Source of the DNA: Streptomyces bikiniensis
GTDB taxonomy: Bacteria > Actinomycetota > Actinomycetes > Streptomycetales > Streptomycetaceae
Direction: 5' to 3'
Assembly: GCA_000716465.1 (NCBI GenBank)
Contig: JNWL01000002.1
Coordinates: 310,001-374,000 of the forward strand
Length of the DNA: 64,000 nt
Part shown: positions 8,706 to 16,918 of the stretch, one piece after another
Layout of the letters: every line of letters begins with the position of its first letter
How positions within the stretch are numbered: the stretch's first letter is position 1
The notes under the pieces: model-generated
What the model was told of the DNA's origin: nothing
Databases searched by the model: none
What the model saw: the letters and a program-made list of their open reading frames with translations, nothing else
Position numbers and translations under genes: made by a program

Positions 8706-9236
8706 CTAGCGGTCGCTGTGCGCCGGGCGTGCCATCACGTCCCGGAAGAGCTCTTCCGACCTCGGCCCGGCGGGGCTGACGATCCAGCCGGGTGCGTCGG
8801 GGACCCGCTCCAGTTCGGCCTCGCCCGCCGCGCCCGCCCCGGCCTCCTCCTCTTCCTCCGGCTCCGGTTCCTGCTCCTGCTCCTGTTCCGACGCCGGAGG
8901 CTCCGTGTCCGGGTCCTCCCCGCTCGCACGTCCGGGCTCCGCCTCCTCCCGGTTCGGCACCGAGTACTCCCTCCAGAGCAGGTCCACGAACCGCTGGACC
9001 GCGCCCACCACGTCCGGAGGCACGTCGGTGCGGACCACGACGGACTCCGCCCCCGCGGCGGCGCCGGGGAACCGGAACCGGAAGACGAGCCGGTGGCGCC
9101 CGTCCGTCCCCTCCGGCGGGAGGACCACGGCCGAGAGGCACCTCGTCACCCCGGCCTGCAGGTACCCGCCCGACCAGGCGAGGACCAGCCCCTCACGGTC
9201 CAGGGAGAGGCGGAAGCCGTCCCACTCCAGACTCAC
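8706..9236 (-). CDS. conserved-looking protein with acidic tail, function unknown
   Basis: Predicted cytoplasmic protein of 176 residues with no recognised family. The N-terminal ~100 residues look globular and beta-rich (WDGFRLSLDREGLVLAWSG). A Glu/Gln-rich acidic stretch follows at about residues 118-142, then a short C-terminal segment. The GTG start at 9236 overlaps the stop of the vWA gene as GTGA, indicating translational coupling. The membrane zinc-finger gene follows 14 bp downstream. The tight coupling suggests it works with the vWA protein, perhaps as an adaptor; that is inference. Confidence 0.7.
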   Translation of the reverse strand: MSLEWDGFRLSLDREGLVLAWSGGYLQAGVTRCLSAVVLPPEGTDGRHRLVFRFRFPGAAAGAESVVVRTDVPPDVVGAVQRFVDLLWREYSVPNREEAEPGRASGEDPDTEPPASEQEQEQEPEPEEEEEAGAGAAGEAELERVPDAPGWIVSPAGPRSEELFRDVMARPAHSDR

Positions 9237-9943
9237 AGGCTGTTCGCGATCGTCTCGATGATCTCGTCCATCTCGAACTCCTCCAGCCCCTCGCCCGCCT
9301 TGGAGGCGAAGTGGAGGGTGAGGTCCCACTCCTCGGCGATCGGGTCGGACCAGGGGGCCTCCTCCGGCGCGAAGAGCACGAGCCGCTTGGCGGACTGCTC
9401 CATGACCGAGGTCTGGCTGCGGGCGTAGCCCCACTGCTCGAAGAGGTCGTCCATGCTGCGGGGGATGTGCTTCGGGTACGTGGACGCGTCCGCGCCGACC
9501 GTCCCGAGGGCGTGCGCGGGGGCGTCCGTGAACATCACGATGACGTGGCGCCTGCGGTCGAGCCCGGTCTCCCAGGGGGAGTTGATCGCGAGCGCCAGCG
9601 CCTCCAGGCCGGACTCCGGGATGTCGCCGCCGCCGCCCGCGTCGATCCCGCTGACGAACCGCTCGAACTCCTTGGCCTGGGCGGGGAGGTGGAGGAAGTC
9701 GGTCTCCTCGATGGCGTCCGAGGGGTCGTCGCCGAAGTCGCGGAAGGCGATGACCTTCAGCCGCAGCTGGCTGATGGACTTGCCCTTCTTGGCCATCACG
9801 TCGTCGAGCCGCTGGTGGAACTGGAGGGCGCTCGACTTCACCGTGTCGAGGACGGGGTGCATGCTGCCGGTGGCGTCGATGCACAGGGCGATGTCGACGG
9901 CGTACTGCAGGTTGCCCTGGTACTGCCCGCGGGCGTCGGTCAT
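9233..9943 (-). CDS. von Willebrand factor A domain protein (TerY-like)
   Basis: Single vWA domain of 236 residues, expected to bind a metal ion and act as a protein-interaction module in the cytoplasm (no signal peptide). The MIDAS motif is the DxTGS variant, IDATGSMHP with Asp23, Thr25 and Ser27. FRDFGDDPSD, GGGGDIPESG and VMFTDAPAH supply the other metal and fold positions. ATG 9943 has a GGAGAG ribosome-binding site. It lies between the kinase gene (46-bp gap) and the acidic-protein gene (GTGA overlap). A vWA protein next to a Ser/Thr kinase and a PP2C phosphatase matches the composition of the known TerY-P triads linked to stress and conflict systems. Confidence 0.88.
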   Translation of the reverse strand: MTDARGQYQGNLQYAVDIALCIDATGSMHPVLDTVKSSALQFHQRLDDVMAKKGKSISQLRLKVIAFRDFGDDPSDAIEETDFLHLPAQAKEFERFVSGIDAGGGGDIPESGLEALALAINSPWETGLDRRRHVIVMFTDAPAHALGTVGADASTYPKHIPRSMDDLFEQWGYARSQTSVMEQSAKRLVLFAPEEAPWSDPIAEEWDLTLHFASKAGEGLEEFEMDEIIETIANSL

Positions 9944-9989
9944 GGGTGTCTCTCCTTGTCGGGGGGATGCGGCGGCAGGGGGTGCGGCG

Positions 9990-11162
9990 TCAGGGGGTGC
10001 GGCGGTCGCCGCGGCGACCGCCGAGGTTGATGCGGACGCGGGAGGCGCCCGGTGCCGGAGCGGGCGCCGGTTCCCCGGCGGCCGGAGCCGCCGGGGTCTC
10101 CGTCGGCGGAGGCGCGGGCGCGGGGACGGCCGGGCGCGCGTCGGTCTCCTCGCGGCGCCCGAACGTGGACCGGACGCGGCTCGTACGACGCTCCTCGGGC
10201 TTCGCCGAAGGGGCGGCGGGGGCGGGGGCGGCCGTCTTCGCACCCGGAGCCGTCGTGCCGGGCCTGCGGTGCTGGAGGACGCACACCCCGGGGTCGGAGA
10301 GCGCCGCGAGGAAGGCGGCGGCGTCCGGCCGCGCCCGGGGGTCGGCGGAGGTCATCCGGCGTACCAGGTCGAGCAGTTCGTCGGAGAGGCGCGGATCGAG
10401 CCGCAGTTCCTCCCCGGCGTTCACGGCGTCCGCCGGAGACCCGAACCTCGCGTCGTACGAGGGGAGTCCCCCCGTCACGTACAGATGGGTCATGAGCCCG
10501 AGCGCGAAGACGTCGACGGCGCAGGTGAGGTCCTCGGGGCCGGCCGTCCCGTCGCCCCGGAGGTAGCGCCGCCACTCCGGGGCGCCGTACACGGAGTCAC
10601 CCGAGATGTCCTCGGGGTTCGGCGGGTTCCCGGAGTCGTAGGAGTCGTCGAAGTCGATCAGCTTCGCCGAGTGGAAGGCGGCGCCCTCGCGCTTCTGGAC
10701 CAGCACGTTCAGCGGCTTGAGGTCCCCGTGCACGGTGCCGCTGTCGTGGAGCTGCTTGAGGCTCGATCCGAGGGTCTTGAGCAGCACCGTCTTCTGGCGC
10801 GGTTCGAGGCTCTGCGGCCGCTCCAGGCTGGAGGTGTCGATCCGCTCGGTGACCTTGTAGTAGGTGCTGCCCTCGTGGAAGAAGTCGGTGGCGAGGACCA
10901 GGTTGCCGCCGCCGAGCGTGTCCGGGCGCAGCCGCTTCATGATCCTGCGGTGCCGCTGCTCGAACTCCTGGGCGACCTCGCGGCGGATCCGCACACTCTT
11001 CGAGTCGGCGGCGTCGTCGCGCGGGCGCTTGGGTTCGAGGAACTGCTTGATGAAGTACTGCCCCCCGTCCTTCTCCGCGAAGGCCCAGATGCACTTGCCG
11101 CCGTTGGCGTTGGTGGGATCGGTGACGATGCGGTAGCCCGCGATCGTGTCGCCCTTCTTCAT
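9990..11162 (-). CDS. Ser/Thr protein kinase with disordered C-terminal tail
   Basis: Predicted soluble eukaryotic-like kinase of 390 residues. The catalytic domain covers about residues 1-290, with a VAIK-like lysine (FIKQF, Lys39), a catalytic loop HGDLKPLN (145-152, HGD rather than HRD), metal-binding DFD (170-172) and an APE motif (194-196). The glycine-rich loop is poorly formed. Residues ~300-390 are Pro/Ala/Arg-rich with no transmembrane helix, unlike PknB-type receptors. Its ATG overlaps the stop of the PP2C-like gene (ATGA), so kinase and phosphatase are translationally coupled and probably act on the same substrate. The vWA gene follows. Partners such as the vWA, SPFH-like and NTPase proteins are plausible but unproven substrates. 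Confidence 0.9.
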   Translation of the reverse strand: MKKGDTIAGYRIVTDPTNANGGKCIWAFAEKDGGQYFIKQFLEPKRPRDDAADSKSVRIRREVAQEFEQRHRRIMKRLRPDTLGGGNLVLATDFFHEGSTYYKVTERIDTSSLERPQSLEPRQKTVLLKTLGSSLKQLHDSGTVHGDLKPLNVLVQKREGAAFHSAKLIDFDDSYDSGNPPNPEDISGDSVYGAPEWRRYLRGDGTAGPEDLTCAVDVFALGLMTHLYVTGGLPSYDARFGSPADAVNAGEELRLDPRLSDELLDLVRRMTSADPRARPDAAAFLAALSDPGVCVLQHRRPGTTAPGAKTAAPAPAAPSAKPEERRTSRVRSTFGRREETDARPAVPAPAPPPTETPAAPAAGEPAPAPAPGASRVRINLGGRRGDRRTP

Positions 11163-12469
11163 CGGTGCTCCTCGGCCGCGGACGGCAGGTAGGTCTCGTA
11201 TCCGGCGCGGTAGGTCCGCCAGCTCTGGTCCTGCCAGGCGCGGACGCGGGCGTGGTCCTCGCGCTCGCCCTCCTGGCTCCGCGGCCCCTCGCTCCCGGCG
11301 CGGGGGGCGCGGTCGAGGACGCCCGGACGCCCCCGCACGTACCGCTCGGTGAGGTCGGCGAAGCGCCGCTCGTAGGAGCTCCGCAGGTGCGCGAAGTCCT
11401 TGTGGCCCAGGGCCAGCAGGGCGAGCGAGGCGTCGTCCCCGGTGTACGCCTGCACCTCGCGGCGCAGCAGGTCCGCCCACTCGTACTCGTTGTGGGCCTC
11501 GCGCAGGGTGCTCAGGAGCAGGTGCTCGAAGTCCGCGGGGGTGTGCACGTAGCCGAAGTAGCCGTCCGTGGCCGCCACCAGGACGCAGGGCAGGGCGAAC
11601 GAGGCGAGGTGCTGCGTGTCGATCGTGAACTCGCGGTCCGCGCACACCACGTTGGTCATCGGCGGGTCGGTGCGCAGCAGTTCGAGGGCGTCGCTCTCCC
11701 GGGTGTGGTCCCGGGTGAGGACGTGCAGCCCGCTCGTGGGGGAGAGCACGTACGCCCGGGAGTCGCCGGCCCACAGCGGACGCAGCTCCACCCTGGAGTA
11801 GTCCGCGTGGAAGCGGTAGTGCACGGCCGCGAGGGTGGTGGGCAGCCGGCGGCGCATGGTGCCGCCGATCTTGCTGTGCCGCTGGGGGGCCTTGGACAGG
11901 AACCAGCGCAGGTACAGATGCAGGCTCTCCGGAACGGCCTCCTCGTTCCCCAGCGCCACCTCGCGGAACCAGCAGTCGACGGCCAGGCGCGCGACCCGGG
12001 ACCCGACCCAGGCCCCGGTGTGCCAGGCGCCGTCGGGACCCTGCCAGGTGGGGGTGGCGCCCGCGCCGCCCGAGCCGTCGAACACGGCGATCATGCCCTG
12101 TTGGGTCTCCAGGTGGTGGACGACGAACGGTTCGGCGTCCTCACCGAGGCCGGACACCTGCTCGGTCCACACCGAGAGCGTTTGGAGGCTCTTGTACTTC
12201 TGGTCCGGCGTCCAGACCGCCTGGCGCGGCGGCACCCGGCCCGCCGGCTCCTCGGCTTTTCCAGGCCGCTTCGGCTCCTGCGGTTCCTGCGACTCCTGCG
12301 GCTCCTTCGGTTCGTTCGACCGCTTCGCAGCCATGGGCCCCGGCCCGATGTCCGGCCCTGCCCCGGGCCCGGCCCCCGGGGGCGGGAGGAGAGGCGGGGG
12401 CGGCCCCGGGGGGTGCGGGGGATGCGGGGGCGGGGCGGAGTGCCGTGCCCTGTGTTCCTGGTCCGTCAT
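11159..12469 (-). CDS. PP2C-like protein phosphatase
   Basis: Predicted metal-dependent Ser/Thr phosphatase of 436 residues, the likely opposite of the coupled kinase. After a ~85-residue Pro-rich and Glu/Lys/Pro-rich disordered head come the PP2C metal motifs: VFDGSGG (Asp131-Gly132), WAGDSRAY (235-238), AATDGYFG (Asp302-Gly303) and GDDASLALL (345-348). An additional conserved helical insert (REAHNEYEW) precedes the last motif. ATG 12469 overlaps the upstream stop as ATGA and has AGGGAGC before it. An internal ATG at residue 46 would remove the Pro-rich head and is possible. No membrane segment is seen. Confidence 0.85.
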   Translation of the reverse strand: MTDQEHRARHSAPPPHPPHPPGPPPPLLPPPGAGPGAGPDIGPGPMAAKRSNEPKEPQESQEPQEPKRPGKAEEPAGRVPPRQAVWTPDQKYKSLQTLSVWTEQVSGLGEDAEPFVVHHLETQQGMIAVFDGSGGAGATPTWQGPDGAWHTGAWVGSRVARLAVDCWFREVALGNEEAVPESLHLYLRWFLSKAPQRHSKIGGTMRRRLPTTLAAVHYRFHADYSRVELRPLWAGDSRAYVLSPTSGLHVLTRDHTRESDALELLRTDPPMTNVVCADREFTIDTQHLASFALPCVLVAATDGYFGYVHTPADFEHLLLSTLREAHNEYEWADLLRREVQAYTGDDASLALLALGHKDFAHLRSSYERRFADLTERYVRGRPGVLDRAPRAGSEGPRSQEGEREDHARVRAWQDQSWRTYRAGYETYLPSAAEEHR

Positions 12470-13746
12470 CGGCGCTCCCTGTCGGATCCGGGTCGGGGGG
12501 CGTCCCGCTTGACGGTGCCCCGCACCCTGCTCACCCGGGGCGCCGGCCGGTCGGCGGGCGGCGCCCCGGACGGTCCCCCGGAGGTCGCGGGGGCCGCCGC
12601 TCCCGGTCCCGCCGCTGCCCCCGGTCCCGCCGTTCCCGGTTCCGCCGCCTTTCCCGGTCCCGCCGCCGCGCCCGGGCGTGGGCCCGCACCGGCGTCCGGC
12701 AGCGGCTCGTCCTCGGGCGGCCCGGAGCGCCCGGCGGCGCGCGGCGCCGGCCCGGGGCCCCGCACGCCGGAGCGGTCCCGGTCCGTGCGCGGACTCCCGG
12801 AGACCCTGCCGCGCAGCGGTTCGCGGGGCTCCTCGGCGTCCGGCGCCGACCCGAGGGCCGGGAAGGAGTCCTCGGTACGGGCCAGCGAGCCGCGCAGGCG
12901 TCCGCGCCGGGCCGCGCCGTCGAAGAGCCCGCCGTCGCCCCCGCGCAGGACCTCCTCCAGGACGGTGCGCTCCAGCTCGGCCTGTTCGAAGGGCTCCCGG
13001 TCCGCGTCGCCGCGCTCCAGGACCAGGCGCATGATCTCGCGCCGGACCGCGTTCTTCTCGGCCTCGTTCTTCTCGATCCAGGTGAGCGCGGCCCGGGGAC
13101 CCTCCCTCTCCATGATCTCGGCGATCAGGCCGTCGACGCCCTCCTCGCGGATCATGTCGAGGTGGCGTCCGCGCCGCATGCCCGAGAGCCGGGTCTCCCG
13201 TACGACGTCGCGGAACTCGCGCCCGCCGGCCAGGATCTCGTCCTCGTCGACGAGGAGTTCGACCTGGATGTTCCGCAGCCGGATCGCGTCGTCGCCGGTG
13301 AACCCGGCCACCGTCGCGTTCAGCGCCCGCTCCGCCTCGTGGAACTCGGCGATGTCGTGGTCCCGGGCCGTCTCGCGGAGCGTCTTGCGCAGGTAGCCGA
13401 AGAGCGCCCCGCTCATGTCCCGGATCCCGCGCGCCACGACCTGGGCCGGGTCGGCGACCCGGCACACCAGGTCGACCCGGCTGCGGAAGGAGAAGACGGG
13501 GTCGCGGCTGAGCAGCGGGATGTCGAGGACGAGCCGGTGCTCGGTCATGTCGACGGTGAACACCCCGGTGTACGTGCCGAAGCGCGGGGACGGGATCTCC
13601 TCCCCGCTCCGGACGGTGAGGGACGGACCGCCGTCCCGGACCAGGACGAGCGCGCGGCCCGGCCCGGGCGGCCGCACCGGTTTGGTGAGCCGCCACTTGG
13701 GCAGTGTCTCGCTGGACAGCACGGGGTCGTAGGTCTGCTGTTCCAC
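12466..13746 (-). CDS. SPFH/band-7-like domain protein with low-complexity tail
   Basis: Cytoplasmic protein of 426 residues. GTG 13746 is chosen for its GGGAGGAGG ribosome-binding site. Residues ~60-230 resemble the SPFH (stomatin/flotillin) fold: a beta-rich part (VDLVCRVADPAQVVARGI), then helices ending in ALTWIEKNEAEKNAVRREI that could oligomerise. There is no N-terminal membrane anchor, which classic SPFH proteins have. The last ~150 residues are Pro/Gly/Ala/Arg-rich and disordered. The stop overlaps the phosphatase start (ATGA). A scaffold that organises the kinase, phosphatase and vWA proteins is a reasonable guess; the SPFH assignment rests on pattern resemblance only. Confidence 0.6.
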   Translation of the reverse strand: MEQQTYDPVLSSETLPKWRLTKPVRPPGPGRALVLVRDGGPSLTVRSGEEIPSPRFGTYTGVFTVDMTEHRLVLDIPLLSRDPVFSFRSRVDLVCRVADPAQVVARGIRDMSGALFGYLRKTLRETARDHDIAEFHEAERALNATVAGFTGDDAIRLRNIQVELLVDEDEILAGGREFRDVVRETRLSGMRRGRHLDMIREEGVDGLIAEIMEREGPRAALTWIEKNEAEKNAVRREIMRLVLERGDADREPFEQAELERTVLEEVLRGGDGGLFDGAARRGRLRGSLARTEDSFPALGSAPDAEEPREPLRGRVSGSPRTDRDRSGVRGPGPAPRAAGRSGPPEDEPLPDAGAGPRPGAAAGPGKAAEPGTAGPGAAAGPGAAAPATSGGPSGAPPADRPAPRVSRVRGTVKRDAPRPGSDRERR

Positions 13747-13856
13747 GGGCTCCTCCTCCCTTCTCGAATGCTTCTGTCGTCCCGGACGCCCCGGTCGCGG
13801 GCCGGTGGGTGGACCGGGGCGGTCGGACCGGTCCGACCCGCCCGGGGGCGGGCGGT

Positions 13857-16070
13857 TCAGGTCGTACGGCCGGTCAGGCGCCGGTGCAGCCGGGCCGCGT
13901 TGCGGGACGGCCGCTCGCGGTCGTGCGCCCACTTGTCCAGCCACCACACCAGCCGTTCGTGGTGCGAGCCCGGTCTGCGGGCGACGTCCCGGAGCAGGTC
14001 GCCGAGGGCGTCGAGGGTGCCGGGGCCGCCCCGGTCGGCGTACACGTCGATCCAGTCGCGCAGCGCGAGGAGCGCGGTGTCCTGCATCGGGCGGCGGGCG
14101 AGGGCCCGCGCCCACAGCTCCCCGACGGCCCTGTGGTGCGCGGGCAGGGCGCTGAGCAGCAGCGGCACCCCCGGGACGCCGTCCGCCGGGCCCCCGGCCG
14201 TCGCCTCGTACGGCCGGGAGGCCGCGAAGAGGAAGGCGGAGAGGGACTTCACGACCATGGGGGAGAGGTCCTGCGGCTCGGACCACTCCAGATACGCGTC
14301 GAGGAGCGGACCGGCCTGCCCCTGGTGGAGGAGGTGGACGCCGCCCCAGGCCACGGAGGGCAGGGTGCCCCAGTCGTCGTCCCGGTCCAGGGCGTCGCGC
14401 AGCACGGCCACGGCCCGCCCGGGGGCGGCGCGGCCGAGGAGCCCGCCCGCCGTGTTGGCGGCGGTCCCCGCCAGGCGCCGCTGCCGCGCGGAGCTTCCGC
14501 CGCGCGCCCAGCCGTGCAGCAGCTCCCATACGGCTTCGGCCGAGTCGGCGCGGCTGCCCGCCACGCCGAGCGCGGTCGCGGCGGCCTGGCGCAGCGGCCA
14601 GGACTCCCCGGCGGCCCAGGCGGTGACGAAGCGGTGCACCGCGTAGTGGTGGTCCACCCAGACGAGCACCCCGGCGGCGACGGCGGCCCGGGCGCGCACC
14701 TCCAGGTCGCCGTGGTCGAGGAGCCGGCGCAGCCAGGCGATCAGCGGTTCGCGCCAGCCGTCGAGGCCCGTCCAGGCGTAGACGAGGACGACCTGCCCGA
14801 GCATCGGGTTGCGGAAGCGCACCCGGGGCTGTCCGAGGGCGTCGGGGTCGAGGCGGATCCACTGCTGTTCGTCGCCGAGCCGGTCCCTGAACCGCACGTC
14901 CGGCGGGGCGGGTTCGGGCGCGGTGAGGGCGGACCGGAGCTTCACGGCGGCCTCGGCGACGGTGAGGTAACCGCTGTCCTCCAGGACGGCGGCGGCGAGC
15001 GCGAACGCCACCGCCTCCGGGTTCCGGTGCCGGTCGAACCAGGTCCGCACCTGCTCGCTGGGGTCGCGCAGCGCGGCCGCGGCGGCCGCCACGTCCCGGC
15101 CGGCGGCGATGTCGGCGGCCAGCCGGACCGCGTGCCGGGCGGCGGGCATCTCCCGCAGGGCGGCGACGACCCCGCCCGCGGTGAGCCGGGCGCGGAGCGC
15201 GGCGCGCTCCTCCGGACTGCCGCCGTGGCCGAGGACCCGCCGTTCGAGGACGGCCAGGGGGTCGACGGGCGTCAGGGCGTGCGTGGCGACCGTCTCGCCG
15301 CCGTCGCCCCGCACGGCGACGGCGAGGTCCTGGCCGCCGGTGAGGACGAGGCGGCAGCCCCGGGCGCGCAGGGCGGCGACGACGGCGTGCAGGTGCCGGG
15401 GAAGCGCCTCGAAGCCCCGCGCTCCGGTGGGGCCGTCCTCGACGAGGGCCAGGTAGCCGCTGTTCTCGACGGGCGGTTCCCAGCCGGGCGCGAGGACCGC
15501 GGCGGGGTCGAGGAGCCGGTGGCAGATCCCGCCGCCCTCGGCGCCGCCCAGCACCAGCGCCTCGGCGAGCAGGTTGACCCCGGCGGCCTCGCGCCCGCTG
15601 CCGGAGGGGCCGGTCAGGACGAGGAGGTGCCGCTCGCGGAGGAGGGCGAGCGCGGAGCCGTACCCCTCGGGCTCCACGAACAGCTCGGTGTGGTCGGCCA
15701 GTTCGGTTCCGGTGAGCGGCAGTACGGAGCCGCCGTCACGGCGGGACGGACGGCCCGACCCGCCGCTGTGGAAGCCGCCGCCGAAGCTGACGGTGTCGTT
15801 GAAGAGCGCGAGCGTCCCGATCCGGGTGCCGGACGCGTCGGCGTTGAGGCGCTGCGCGATGAGGTCCGCGATGGCGCCGGCCTTCAGCGCCTCGGACCGC
15901 TCGGCGTCCTCGGCCGCGGCGCCCTCCTGGAGGGAGCGCAGCGCGTCGGACTCGCTGACGGGGCCGTCCTGCTCCGCCCCGCCCGGCCGCTCGCCCTCCG
16001 GCGCGCCGGTCGGCGCGCCCGTGGGGGCGTCGGAGGGGGACGGCGGCTCCGCGGTGGCTTCCTCGCTCAT
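13857..16070 (-). CDS. STAND-like P-loop NTPase carrying an N-terminal amyloid-type motif
   Basis: Large cytoplasmic protein of 737 residues. Residues 1-45 are disordered. About 50-80 is helical. About 84-102 contains LFNDTVSFGGGF, which repeats the pattern at the C-terminus of the protein encoded just upstream (VFNEKVEIKGDW). A P-loop-like LTGPSGSGRE follows at 152-161 with Arg in place of the usual Walker-A lysine, then a Walker-B-like hydrophobic strand (YLALVEDG). The remaining two thirds are Ala/Leu-rich helical repeats (HEAT/armadillo-like; e.g. DLEVRARAAVAAGVLV) suitable for sensing or oligomerisation. This order (motif, NTPase, helical repeats) is that of bacterial NLR/STAND proteins. 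NTPase activity is uncertain because of the altered lysine. Confidence 0.7.
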   Translation of the reverse strand: MSEEATAEPPSPSDAPTGAPTGAPEGERPGGAEQDGPVSESDALRSLQEGAAAEDAERSEALKAGAIADLIAQRLNADASGTRIGTLALFNDTVSFGGGFHSGGSGRPSRRDGGSVLPLTGTELADHTELFVEPEGYGSALALLRERHLLVLTGPSGSGREAAGVNLLAEALVLGGAEGGGICHRLLDPAAVLAPGWEPPVENSGYLALVEDGPTGARGFEALPRHLHAVVAALRARGCRLVLTGGQDLAVAVRGDGGETVATHALTPVDPLAVLERRVLGHGGSPEERAALRARLTAGGVVAALREMPAARHAVRLAADIAAGRDVAAAAAALRDPSEQVRTWFDRHRNPEAVAFALAAAVLEDSGYLTVAEAAVKLRSALTAPEPAPPDVRFRDRLGDEQQWIRLDPDALGQPRVRFRNPMLGQVVLVYAWTGLDGWREPLIAWLRRLLDHGDLEVRARAAVAAGVLVWVDHHYAVHRFVTAWAAGESWPLRQAAATALGVAGSRADSAEAVWELLHGWARGGSSARQRRLAGTAANTAGGLLGRAAPGRAVAVLRDALDRDDDWGTLPSVAWGGVHLLHQGQAGPLLDAYLEWSEPQDLSPMVVKSLSAFLFAASRPYEATAGGPADGVPGVPLLLSALPAHHRAVGELWARALARRPMQDTALLALRDWIDVYADRGGPGTLDALGDLLRDVARRPGSHHERLVWWLDKWAHDRERPSRNAARLHRRLTGRTT

Positions 16071-16196
16071 GGCACACGGTCTTCCGGGGTGGGACGACGA
16101 AGGGCGGCGCGACGGCGGCCCTTCTCCTTACGGCACTACGGGGCGGGAAGGGGCCGCGAAGGGACCCCCTTCCGGACGGGGAACGGGGTCCTCGAC

Positions 16197-16287
16197 ACGA
16201 AGGAACGGAACGAAAGAACGGAACGAAGGAACGGAACGAAGGAACGGAACGAAGGAACGGCACGAAGGAACGGCACGAGGGAACGAC
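16197..16287. repeat. seven 13-bp tandem repeats
   Basis: Units of ACGAAGGAACGGA run without gaps from 16197 to 16287; units 1, 3 and 4 are identical and the others differ by one to three bases, with further decay afterwards. They fill the gap between the Bell-like gene and the STAND-like gene, both on the minus strand, so they would be transcribed as a repeated GUUCCUUCGU-type leader. Confidence 0.9.
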
Positions 16288-16312
16288 GTGAAAGGACGCC
16301 GCGAGGGCGCCG

Positions 16313-16711
16313 CTACGAGACGTTCCAGTCGCCCTTGATCTCGACCTTCTCGTTGAAGACCTGGGCGTTCTTGATCAGGGCCGCACTGACCTGCGGGCCC
16401 CCGCGACCGCCGGCCGCGACCGCCTCGTCGACCATCCGCCGGACGTCGTCCTCGAACTGCCGGTCCCGCAGCATGTGCGCCGCGAGCATCCGTTCCAGGT
16501 CCTGCTGCCGGGCCTCGTCGTCCGGCGCGTCGGCCACGCGCTCCAGCGCGGCCTCGGCGTCCGCGTCCCCGCGGAACCGCTCCCTGATCCGGGCGACGAG
16601 CCGGGCCCCGCCGGTCCAGCCGCTGCGCCCGGCCTCCTGGCCGGTGGCCTCCAGGGCACCCTTGACGACGAGCGCGACGCCCGCCGCCGCGATGGCGGTG
16701 AGTGGATCCAT
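16313..16711 (-). CDS. Bell-like small effector candidate with C-terminal amyloid-type motif
   Basis: Protein of 132 residues; the ATG at 16711 is chosen because GGGGGAGC precedes it and the product then begins MDPLTAIAAAGVALVVKGAL, a hydrophobic helix. Residues 30-100 are predicted amphipathic helices. A Gly-rich hinge (101-105) leads to the C-terminal motif NAQVFNEKVEIKGDWNVS (115-132). This plan, a short helical domain with a hydrophobic N-terminus and a C-terminal prion-like motif beside a STAND gene with the matching motif, is that described for bacterial Bell-domain cell-death effectors, which are thought to attack the membrane when nucleated by their NLR. Seen: architecture and motif match. 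Inferred: pore formation. Confidence 0.65.
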   Translation of the reverse strand: MDPLTAIAAAGVALVVKGALEATGQEAGRSGWTGGARLVARIRERFRGDADAEAALERVADAPDDEARQQDLERMLAAHMLRDRQFEDDVRRMVDEAVAAGGRGGPQVSAALIKNAQVFNEKVEIKGDWNVS

Positions 16712-16848
16712 GTGCTCCCCCGATTGTTCTCCGCACACACGTGAGGACATTCAAGTGGTCACAGCGCGTGATGCCAGGGGTTCGGCGAACAATGACCGAA
16801 AACCGTCAACCCGGCAGGAAAGCAAGCTCCTTGTGGCCGGTTCCGTAC

Positions 16849-16872
16849 GGCGACGGCGACGGCGACGGCGAC
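16849..16872. repeat. (GGCGAC)4 hexanucleotide repeat
   Basis: Four perfect GGCGAC units in the gap between the Bell-like gene and the HxlR gene. Probably slippage-prone simple sequence; no function is evident. Confidence 0.7.
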
Positions 16873-16918
16873 GACGGTGAGGGGGAAGGGGTGGGGGAGA
16901 GGGAGGGGACACGCGGCC

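Noticed and set aside
16197..16287. Possible CRISPR array
   Set aside because: The 13-bp units are contiguous with no unique spacers and no cas genes are nearby.
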